Positions 56,149 through 64,000 of a DNA stretch of 64,000 nucleotides are shown here, piece after piece. Both the position numbers and the translations under genes were made by a program. The first letter of the stretch is position 1, and each line of letters starts with the position of its first letter. The stretch lies in contig NZ_LGUF01000007.1 of NCBI RefSeq assembly GCF_001274725.1, positions 768,001 to 832,000 on the forward strand, in the 5' to 3' direction. This DNA is from Sporosarcina globispora (GTDB lineage Bacteria > Bacillota > Bacilli > Bacillales > Cytobacillaceae). The notes beneath the pieces are model-generated. The model was not told the DNA's origin. It ran no database searches and saw only the letters and a list, made by a program, of their open reading frames with translations.

Positions 56149-56560
56149 ATGAAAAATAATGTGGTTGATATGTTGGTGGTTTGGTGGGTGAAGTCGGGCA
56201 GATGAATTTTCATAGTATTAATCATTTTTTATGTTAAAAGTCTCTTTCCCCGCAAAGCTGGAAAAGTTATGATAGAGTATAGAAGAAATGGAAGATGAGT
56301 ACGAGTTAAAATAGTAAGTGGTTAACATGCTGGTGGTTGGATGGTTATTTGAAAAATGTTGATATATTAGTGTTTTTAGAAGTTTTAGAGTGATTGATTG
56401 ATGTTGTCATGGCTGAAGAAAGGTCGGCAGAAATGACTTCATTGATAGATCATTCACCGCGAAAATAATGATGGTGGTTTTGTTGGCGGTTAGGTGGTTG
56501 GTTATGGGTAAAGCCCAGGTGCTGCTGGGTGATCGGCTAAGATACCAAGAAAGGTGCTGA
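56149..56560 (+). repeat. Three diverged direct repeats with very short hydrophobic ORFs
   Basis: The 550-bp gap after upp holds no ordinary gene. GTGGTTGATATGTTGGTGG (56161) recurs as GTGGTTAACATGCTGGTGG (56318), and a looser GGTGGTT-rich copy lies near 56470. Each contains a short frame: 56149-56205 (MKNNVVDMLVVWWVKSGR, with SD GGGGAGGGG), 56327-56362 (MLVVGWLFEKC) and 56468-56560 (begins MMVVLLAVRWLVMG). Only the first has good start signals. Confidence 0.4.
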
Positions 56561-56565
56561 GTACG

Positions 56566-57162
56566 TTGGCAAATCAGTATTTGACAATGAAGGAGCTCAA
56601 AGAGGCGCTTCCGGACATACCTGAGAATAGCTTAAAACGTTATTTGCAGGAGCATGCAGAATACATAAATTATAAAAAAGAACATAATCGCTATAAAATA
56701 CAGGCTTCCGAAATAGAAAAGATTAAGTTCATCCGGAAATTATATTCAGATGGGTTAAAAAAAGAAGAAGTAACAGCTAAGCTTGAGGAAGCAGGCATCC
56801 CAGTCATCATAACGGTGGAAGATGAGGAAGAGAGCACCAGCACCTCATTGGTAAACGTGAATTCCGAACTGACAGATATGAAAAAGCTGGTCAGCTTTCT
56901 CGTTCAGCAAAATGAGCAATCCCGTCTTTCCCAGAATAAAATCAGAGAGCAAAACAAACAGCTGATTCATGAAGTGCAAGAGCTCAAACTAACAATCGAA
57001 GATTTAAGAATGGCTCATGAGCAAGGCTATGAAAAAGAGAGTGAGAAAGTCACTTCTCTTTATGAAAAACTGATGGCGACACAAAGGTCTGTTGAAGAGG
57101 TAGCAGGTGCATTAGAGGCTGAAAAAAGCAAAAGCATCTGGCAAAAGATTTTTGGAAAGTAA
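56566..57162 (+). CDS. HTH coiled-coil protein (RacA/MerR-like)
   Basis: A roughly 198-residue protein I cannot name. The N-terminal 75 residues look like a MerR-type helix-turn-helix (YLTMKELKEALPDIPENSL, then RYKIQASEIEKIKFIRKLY). Residues about 105-185 are a long coiled coil (EQNKQLIHEVQELKLTIEDL), ending in KSIWQKIFGK. This layout resembles RacA and some plasmid-borne DNA-binding proteins. The start is TTG 56566 after AAAGGTG; GTG 56554 is the alternative. It opens the accessory segment between upp and atp. Confidence 0.65.
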   Translation: MANQYLTMKELKEALPDIPENSLKRYLQEHAEYINYKKEHNRYKIQASEIEKIKFIRKLYSDGLKKEEVTAKLEEAGIPVIITVEDEEESTSTSLVNVNSELTDMKKLVSFLVQQNEQSRLSQNKIREQNKQLIHEVQELKLTIEDLRMAHEQGYEKESEKVTSLYEKLMATQRSVEEVAGALEAEKSKSIWQKIFGK

Positions 57163-57238
57163 AGGAATGCCCGAATTGCATGATTTAGGTTTATACTGTT
57201 GTCTTCAGGGTATTGGCATAGTGATTTTAAATCGCAGT

Positions 57239-57369
57239 CTTACGGGCAGTAAGACCCCCACATCTAGTTTCAGAGGAATCAAAAAGGGAAAAGTGGGGGC
57301 AAACTGACCGTAAAGGCCCGATTGATTCAACTAACAATCAGTGGGGGATAAAGCCCCCCACACTGATTG
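57239..57369 (+). other. Structured element before the small membrane protein gene
   Basis: About 130 bases with nested pairing: CTTAC/GTAAG (57239-57253), CCCCCAC (57255-57261) with GTGGGGG (57293-57299), and CAATCAGTGGGGG (57335-57347) with CCCCCC and CTGATTG (57354-57369). I recall similar sequences dispersed in Bacillus genomes and at ends of IS200/IS605-type elements, but I cannot confirm a name. No transposase is nearby. Confidence 0.5.
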
Positions 57370-57401
57370 AAGTTTCACTTTATACCCGGGAGGTCGATTA
57401 A

Positions 57402-57641
57402 ATGAGAGCATTAGCCATATTAGAAGGAGCGTTAATTGTCTGGATCATCTCGCTGCTGATTTCATTAATAGGAACGTTCATGTCAGAAGGTGTCATAGCC
57501 CTGGTATTTAAACTAGCAGAAGGAAAAGGAATCCTGCTTACAGTATTATTAATAGCCGCCACCATAACGGATATGTGGAGAGATAGGAAGCGGGACCGTT
57601 TGATTCAAAAAGGAAAGCTTGAACCGAATCAGCTGTTTTAA
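57402..57641 (+). CDS. Small membrane protein, 79 residues
   Basis: GGGAGG precedes ATG 57402. Two hydrophobic helices (ILEGALIVWIISLLISLIG; ILLTVLLIAATIT) are followed by a charged tail (RDRKRDRLIQKGKL). I do not recognise the family. It lies directly downstream of the structured element at 57239-57369 and has its own terminator. Confidence 0.7.
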   Translation: MRALAILEGALIVWIISLLISLIGTFMSEGVIALVFKLAEGKGILLTVLLIAATITDMWRDRKRDRLIQKGKLEPNQLF

Positions 57642-57652
57642 TACATAGCAGT

Positions 57653-57680
57653 AAGCCATCATTAACTTGATGGCTTTTTT
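57653..57680 (+). terminator. Terminator of the 79-residue membrane protein gene
   Basis: AAGCCATCA pairs with TGATGGCTT, followed by TTTTT. Confidence 0.85.
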
Positions 57681-57819
57681 ATCTGCAGCAATGCAAATAT
57701 AATCTAAAAGTACTATTTTCTGAAAATACTAAAAATTATATTGATAATCATATAAAAGAAGGATAGTATTAATTATACAGAATATTGTATATTGGTTAAT
57801 CTGTAAAGGAGATGAAAAT

Positions 57820-59109
57820 TTGAAAAGATTAAAGTTATTGTTAATAGTATTGGCAGTATCTTTAAGTTCTGCTGTTTTTTCTGGAAATGTTGTGAATGCC
57901 GAAGAACAGTCTGGACAGAAATTAAGTCATGCCCATCCCGACAAAGCTGGCTTTGATCCTGAAAAATTGAAGGGTATCGATAAAGCAATTACGGAGGCTG
58001 TTGAGGATGGTGTTACACCCGGTGCAGTGGTTCTTGTGGCCAAAGATGGAAAGATTGTTAAAGAGGAAGCATACGGATATGCTCAAAAATACGATATGGG
58101 AGAATTGCTCAAAAAACCAAGAGAAATGAAAAAGAAAACAATCTTTGATCTTGCTTCAGTTACGAAGGTGATGGGGACAACTCAGGGGATTATGAAACTT
58201 GTTAGTGATGGAGAACTTTCAGTCAATGACAAGGTATCTGAATATATACCGGAGTTTGCCCAGAATGGAAAAGGAGATATTACAGTTGCTGACTTGCTGA
58301 CACACACCTCGGGATTAACTCCTTGGAAGCCGACATACCTATATGCTGATAATTCAGAAGAGGTAATGAATTATATAAACCAGCTCCCCCTTGAATACCC
58401 GACTGGCACTGACAGAAGATATAGCGATTTTAGCTTTATGGTGCTGGGTTTTTTAATTGAAGAAATAAGTGGACAAAAGCTGGATAATTACTTAGAAGAA
58501 AATATTTATAAACCGTTAAAAATGCATGATACGATGTTTTCTCCACCTGGCCATTTAAAGCAAAAAATTGCAGCTACGTCCTGGGGAAATCCGTATGAGT
58601 ATAAAATGATTGATGATCCTAATTTCGGATACTATGTTGAAGAAAGCCCGGATATGTTTAAATACTGGAGAGATTACACCTTAGTAGGTGAAGTTAATGA
58701 TGGGAATAGTTTCTATGGCAATAAAGGAATAGCCGGACATGCTGGTTTATTTTCAACAGCAAGCGACATTGCTGTATTGGGCCAGACCATGTTAAATGGC
58801 GGAATTTATGGTAAAACCCAATTATATGAAAAAGAAGTTATCGATGCCTTTACTTCTCCTCAACGCTTTGGCCAAGGATATGGCTGGGAGTTGAATAAGA
58901 GCTGGTACATGGGAAATCATTATTCTGACAAAACCTTTGGCCATACTGGTTTTACTGGAACACAGATAATAATTGATCCTGAAAAAAATCTCCAGATTAT
59001 CCTCCTTACGAACAAACAAAACAATGGTCCTTTACCAAGCGGATCATACCGCAGCACAGGGCCGCTTTCTAAAGAAGTCGCTAATATTGTCTATGAATCC
59101 TTAAACTAG
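57820..59109 (+). CDS. Secreted serine hydrolase (class C beta-lactamase/PBP4* family)
   Basis: A 429-residue exported protein. A signal peptide ends near VVNA (about 27). The catalytic SxxK is LASVTK (Ser113, Lys116), a Tyr follows in RRYSDFSF, and HTG is in GHTGFTG. Such proteins are D,D-peptidases, esterases or cell-wall amidohydrolases; B. subtilis YbbE is a related case. The start is TTG 57820, 6 bases after AAAGGAGATG. The next gene, a subtilase, starts 71 bp later. Confidence 0.85.
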   Translation: MKRLKLLLIVLAVSLSSAVFSGNVVNAEEQSGQKLSHAHPDKAGFDPEKLKGIDKAITEAVEDGVTPGAVVLVAKDGKIVKEEAYGYAQKYDMGELLKKPREMKKKTIFDLASVTKVMGTTQGIMKLVSDGELSVNDKVSEYIPEFAQNGKGDITVADLLTHTSGLTPWKPTYLYADNSEEVMNYINQLPLEYPTGTDRRYSDFSFMVLGFLIEEISGQKLDNYLEENIYKPLKMHDTMFSPPGHLKQKIAATSWGNPYEYKMIDDPNFGYYVEESPDMFKYWRDYTLVGEVNDGNSFYGNKGIAGHAGLFSTASDIAVLGQTMLNGGIYGKTQLYEKEVIDAFTSPQRFGQGYGWELNKSWYMGNHYSDKTFGHTGFTGTQIIIDPEKNLQIILLTNKQNNGPLPSGSYRSTGPLSKEVANIVYESLN

Positions 59110-59146
59110 CCGTTTATTTTTTTACGCATACAGAGTGCACATTCAG

Positions 59147-59178
59147 CCTACCCTAAAACAAAAAGAGGGTGGGTTTTT
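59147..59178 (+). terminator. Terminator-like hairpin overlapping the SD of the subtilase gene
   Basis: CCTACCCT (59147-59154) pairs with AGGGTGGG (59166-59173), with one G-U pair, followed by TTTTTAT and then ATG 59181. The right arm is also the SD of the protease. It can act as a terminator for the upstream gene and as a switch for the protease. Confidence 0.7.
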
Positions 59179-59180
59179 AT

Positions 59181-61448
59181 ATGAAAAAATTCTTGCTGAT
59201 CCTAACAGTCATGTCCTTGTTTTTGAGTCAAAATCCTGTTTCTGCCCGAATACTATCGCACCCTCCTATTCCGGAAGAATCAACTGATATAGAAAAGGTG
59301 GCTATTGTAGTACTAAAGGACGCGAATAAAGAAAATGAAATAAAAAAATTAATAGAACAAAATCCTGACCTGCAAATAAGGCATACATTTAATCAGGCAT
59401 TAAACGGCTTTTCAGTTATAGGAAAGCATTCGGCATTGAAAAGTCTGCAAAAAATAGATTCAGTATCGTCTGTTTCACCTGTTAACACATATCATGTCCA
59501 CTCTAATGACAATATCAAACTGATTGGCGGAATCAGCGTCAGAGGCTATTATGGCAAGAATAATCAGCGCCTTACAGGCAAGGGAGTTAAAGTAGGTGTA
59601 ATCGACACTGGCATTGATTATAATCATCCGGACTTACGAAGAAGCTATGGCGGCGGGCGTGATCTGGTGGATAATGATAAAGATCCAATGGAAACAAAGG
59701 CTGCGGGGGGACAAGGCACACTGCACGGCACTCACGTGGCGGGGATCATCGCGGCAAATGGCAAGATCCAAGGTGTCGCACCAGAAGCGACCATCATTGC
59801 CTACCGTGCACTCGGACCAGGCGGCAGCGGAACAACAGAGCAGGTGATAGCCGCCATTGAACAGGCCATAAAGGATAAAGTCGATGTATTAAACCTTTCC
59901 TTGGGAAATAACGTAAACGGACCAGACCTTCCGATAAGCCTGGCACTGAATAAAGCGGTTGAAAAAGGAATAACCGCTGTCACTTCATCGGGTAACTCCG
60001 GCCCGAATATTTGGACGGTCGGATCGCCGGGTACAGCTTCTAAGGCCATTTCTGTAGGCGCGTCAACACCAACGATGAAAGTGCCATTTTTGAATATAGG
60101 CGGACGAGAAATTCGGCTTGATATGCTGCAGGGCTCAAAGGATTGGGAATTTGACCGCACATATGAAATCATTTATGGCGGAATCGGGCACGCAGACGAA
60201 TTGAAGAATGCCGAAGGAAAAATTGTATTAGTGGAAAGAGGGGAACTGACATTTACAGACAAAGCCGTCCATGCATTGGAAGCTGGTGCAGAAGGAATTA
60301 TCATTTTTAATAATACGAAAGGAAGGTTCTTTGGCAATCTGGACAGCGGAGTTCCCATCCCTGTAGCAGCGTTATCAAAGGAAGAAGGGGAGGAGCTCAG
60401 GGAGCTTATTAAAAAAGGAGAAGCCTATGCCCGGACTAATATAATAGAAGAAAGGGATCTCCTGGCTGACTTTAGCTCCCGAGGGCCAGTTACATCTACA
60501 TGGGAAATCAAACCGGATGTAGTGGCGCCTGGAGTTGCCATAAAAAGCACCATACCTGGCGGATACCTGCCTCTGCAGGGAACAAGCATGGCCGCACCGC
60601 ATGTCGCAGGAGCCTGTGCCATCCTGAAACAGGCTCATCCAGATTGGGGACCGGAACAAATTAAGGCAGCTCTCATGAATACGGCTAAGCTTCTTATGAA
60701 AAAGGAAGGGCAGACATATAGAACCTATGAGCAGGGAGCAGGCAGAATCCAGCTTGAAAAGGCACTGAAAGCAGAAACGCTTGTCCTCCCGGCTTCCCTG
60801 CAGTTTGGAAAATTTCAGGTTGCGGACAGACTGCATGACCACAGCGGTTTTGTAACAGTTGAAAATATAAGCGAAAAAACGAAATCCTACTCCTTTTCAG
60901 TACCCTATAAAGAGCAGGGCATCAATTGGGAAATGCCTATGGCGTTTCAATTAAACCCGGGTGAAAAGAAAAAGGTGGAAATCAAAATGTCGGCAGATCC
61001 AACCCTTTTGAAGAAGAAGATTCATGATGGGTATCTGCAAATAGCTGCAGGCGCTGAGAGCATAAGAATTCCATATCTGTATGTACTTGAAGAGCCGGAT
61101 TATCCAAGGGTGATGGGTTTCGGGCTGGGCAAAGGAGATAAGGCAGACACATATCGGTATGAAGTATATCTGCCTGGCGGGGCAGAGGAGTTCGGAATTG
61201 CCATGTTTAATTCGGAAAGCCTCCGGTTCATGGGTTTTCTGGACTGGAAAAGAAATGTAGGCAAGGGACAGCTGCTCCAGGAAATTCCTGCTGATAAGCT
61301 TCCTGGGCCAGGGCTGTACCTTGCAAAGGTATTTGCTAAAAAGGCCGGCAAGGAAGATTGGATCGAAACGTATTTGTTTGTGAGGCCGGATGGGCAGCTT
61401 GGAGACCCGGAACCTTCGGCAAATAAGAGGAGCTCACTCAGTAAGTAA
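59181..61448 (+). CDS. Secreted subtilisin-like serine protease (S8, Vpr-like)
   Basis: A 755-residue preproprotease. Signal peptide (about 1-23), I9-type propeptide (about 40-110), then the catalytic triad in VIDTGIDYNHPD, HGTHVAGIIAANG and GTSMAAPHVAGA (Ser about 469). A PA domain is inserted before the Ser segment (VLVERGELTFTDKAVHALEA). The C-terminal 210 residues form beta-rich domains. No LPxTG or S-layer anchor is seen, so it is likely released. ATG 59181 is preferred over GTG 59169, which lies in the SD. It belongs to the segment between upp and atp. Confidence 0.93.
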   Translation: MKKFLLILTVMSLFLSQNPVSARILSHPPIPEESTDIEKVAIVVLKDANKENEIKKLIEQNPDLQIRHTFNQALNGFSVIGKHSALKSLQKIDSVSSVSPVNTYHVHSNDNIKLIGGISVRGYYGKNNQRLTGKGVKVGVIDTGIDYNHPDLRRSYGGGRDLVDNDKDPMETKAAGGQGTLHGTHVAGIIAANGKIQGVAPEATIIAYRALGPGGSGTTEQVIAAIEQAIKDKVDVLNLSLGNNVNGPDLPISLALNKAVEKGITAVTSSGNSGPNIWTVGSPGTASKAISVGASTPTMKVPFLNIGGREIRLDMLQGSKDWEFDRTYEIIYGGIGHADELKNAEGKIVLVERGELTFTDKAVHALEAGAEGIIIFNNTKGRFFGNLDSGVPIPVAALSKEEGEELRELIKKGEAYARTNIIEERDLLADFSSRGPVTSTWEIKPDVVAPGVAIKSTIPGGYLPLQGTSMAAPHVAGACAILKQAHPDWGPEQIKAALMNTAKLLMKKEGQTYRTYEQGAGRIQLEKALKAETLVLPASLQFGKFQVADRLHDHSGFVTVENISEKTKSYSFSVPYKEQGINWEMPMAFQLNPGEKKKVEIKMSADPTLLKKKIHDGYLQIAAGAESIRIPYLYVLEEPDYPRVMGFGLGKGDKADTYRYEVYLPGGAEEFGIAMFNSESLRFMGFLDWKRNVGKGQLLQEIPADKLPGPGLYLAKVFAKKAGKEDWIETYLFVRPDGQLGDPEPSANKRSSLSK

Positions 61449-61471
61449 AATCATAAAAATAAAGCGTTTTC

Positions 61472-61501
61472 AGGAGCGAAGCAAAAACTCGCTCCTTTTT
61501 C
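61472..61501 (+). terminator. Terminator of the subtilase gene
   Basis: AGGAGCGA pairs with TCGCTCCT, followed by TTTTC. Confidence 0.85.
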
Positions 61502-61589
61502 AATAGAAAACCGAAAATTAAATGTGATAAATCTGTGAACATACCATATTTTCACCTTTTTGTTTGTGAACTTTTTCACTCCAAACGCA

Positions 61590-61618
61590 TTGACATTGAC
61601 AAAGCCCTATTGTATGCT
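61590..61618 (+). promoter_or_regulatory. Sigma-A promoter of the atp operon
   Basis: TTGACA (61590-61595), 17-bp spacer, TATGCT (61613-61618). A second TTGACA follows immediately at 61596 but would leave only an 11-bp spacer. Confidence 0.8.
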
Positions 61619-61749
61619 TACAAAGGGTAAAAGATGATAGGGTTTTCAAAATATTTGTGCAGACAAATTTCCCACTTCTGCATGATGTTAAAGTGATTAA
61701 TTATGGCCTCAAACCCACCTACCATTCTCTTAAGGGAGGATGCGTTTTT

Positions 61750-61971
61750 ATGCGTCAAAAAGACCGCAACCCGTTTAAAGCTATGGCCTTAATGTCCGCC
61801 ATTCTTTCTCAATTAGTAGGTTCCACGCTCATTGGCATATTCGCCGGAAGATGGCTTGACAGTAACGCAGGAACGGAGCCTTTATTCCTATTAATCGGCC
61901 TGTTAATCGGACTGGGCGCCGGGATTTACGCCATGCTTCGCTTAATTCAACATTTCTTCACAGGAGAATAA
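61750..61971 (+). CDS. atpZ: AtpZ/AtpI-type ATP synthase accessory membrane protein
   Basis: A 73-residue protein with two membrane helices (FKAMALMSAILSQLVGSTLIG and LFLLIGLLIGLGAGIY). This is the short first gene of Bacillus atp operons, thought to help with c-ring assembly or Mg2+ transport together with AtpI. ATG 61750 follows AAGGGAGGATG. The open frame back to 61657 is the leader. It is followed 5 bp later by atpI. Confidence 0.85.
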   Translation: MRQKDRNPFKAMALMSAILSQLVGSTLIGIFAGRWLDSNAGTEPLFLLIGLLIGLGAGIYAMLRLIQHFFTGE

Positions 61972-61976
61972 ACATC

Positions 61977-62351
61977 ATGCCGGAAATCAAAGCCATTTTT
62001 CAAAGACAGCGAAAATACATATTCCTGTTATTGTCTGTTTACGTTCTCGGCTGGGGGTTTACACCTTATCAATCTATATTCTTGGGCTTGATCCTCGGAA
62101 CTTCGTTTAGTCTGTTCAATTTGTGGCTGATTTCACGAAAGACTCTGCAGTTTGGAGAGGCAGTTGAGAGGGGAGAGAAGGTGCGTTCACTTGGAACGGT
62201 ATCCAGAATGGCTACGGCAGTGCTGGCAGTCATGATATCACTGGAATATCCGGACAAGCTGCATCTGATCAGCGTGGTAATTGGATTAATGACATCCTAT
62301 ATTGTCATTATGATAGATTATTTTCTTCAATCTTTTCATTTACGTAAATAG
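61977..62351 (+). CDS. atpI: ATP synthase subunit I
   Basis: A 124-residue protein with four predicted helices, matching the ATP-synt_I family (FLLLSVYVLGWGFTPYQSIF; LGTSFSLFNLWLISRKT). It assists c-ring assembly. ATG 61977 follows AGGAG by 10 bases. Confidence 0.9.
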   Translation: MPEIKAIFQRQRKYIFLLLSVYVLGWGFTPYQSIFLGLILGTSFSLFNLWLISRKTLQFGEAVERGEKVRSLGTVSRMATAVLAVMISLEYPDKLHLISVVIGLMTSYIVIMIDYFLQSFHLRK

Positions 62352-62366
62352 CGGGAAGAGAGGTGA

Positions 62367-63086
<720 letters not shown>

Positions 63087-63122
63087 TATATACCTGTTCA
63101 TTTCATGGACAAAACATTTTAA

Positions 63123-63374
<252 letters not shown>

Positions 63375-63396
63375 TAATACTGTACCAATCGTTCTA

Positions 63397-63437
63397 AATG
63401 GCGAAGATCATTCCATGAACCTTCGCCATTCCTTTAT
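63397..63437 (+). other. Hairpin between atpE and atpF
   Basis: AATGGCGAAG pairs with CTTCGCCATT, followed by CCTTTATG and then T7 at 63439-63445. It may lower expression of downstream genes relative to atpE, whose product is needed in many copies per complex. Confidence 0.6.
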
Positions 63438-63477
63438 GTTTTTTTACAGTAAAACTAATTCGGAATCATGCATATGA

Positions 63478-64000
<523 letters not shown>

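Overview
The window is a 64 kb chromosomal segment of an endospore-forming member of the Bacillaceae. Gene content and order closely follow the Bacillus subtilis pta-to-atp region near the replication origin: pta, lipL, rsfA, ywfO, ywgA, ywhB, ywhC, ywhD, pbpG, speE, speB, ywiB, argS, uvsE, ywjE, fadF, rpoE, pyrG, spo0F, fbaA, tal, murA2, glpX, rho, rpmE, tdk, prfA, prmC, spoIIR, ywlB, ywlC, mntP, ywlE, rpiB, ywlG, glyA, upp, atp. The dispersed repeats and the fused IcmF mutase suggest a Cytobacillus/Mesobacillus-like relative rather than B. subtilis itself. That placement is inference, since no rRNA gene is present. No tRNA, rRNA, prophage, transposase or cas gene was seen.

Layout. 1-7.1 kb: end of pta, octanoyl transfer to lipoyl domains (lipL), the prespore regulator rsfA, and conserved ywf/ywg/ywh genes. 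7.4-13.8 kb: sporulation-type PBP (pbpG), polyamine synthesis (speE-speB), ywiB-argS. 13.9-18 kb: a small XapX membrane protein, a DMT exporter, a cysteine-dioxygenase-like cupin, and the reverse-strand ywjE-uvsE pair. 18.2-29.4 kb: an acyl-CoA degradation block (fadF, thiolase, 3-hydroxybutyryl-CoA dehydrogenase, two acyl-CoA dehydrogenases, a TetR regulator and the B12-dependent isobutyryl-CoA mutase IcmF). 30-42 kb: core genes for transcription, CTP synthesis, phosphorelay, glycolysis, cell wall and Rho, with several readable leader controls. 42-50 kb: GntR-exporter operon, release factor and its methylase, spoIIR, a KGG stress protein, and a DnaA-box cluster at ywlC. 50-56 kb: ywlE, a chemoreceptor-like protein, rpiB, ywlG, glyA, upp. 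56-61.5 kb: an accessory segment (HTH coiled-coil protein, small membrane protein, secreted serine hydrolase, secreted subtilase) between upp and the ATP synthase operon, which runs off the right edge inside atpF.

The most unusual content is between genes. At five places (378-450, 5286-5381, 14086-14200, 21931-22020, 32635-32704) there are arrays of four to five imperfect units spaced 20 or 21 bp apart, two turns of DNA. Two pairs of unlinked arrays share the same core in opposite orientation: TTTGGCCGNTAAA at 378 and 21931, and TTTTATCCGC at 5286 and 32635. Two more arrays, at 41571 and 53130, have a period of about 52 bp, and the second consists of seven hairpin units. A separate repeat family with inverted ends (AATAAGAAAA) supplies the stop codons of rsfA and uvsE and looks like a mobile terminator. 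These arrays are the best candidates here for an undescribed system.
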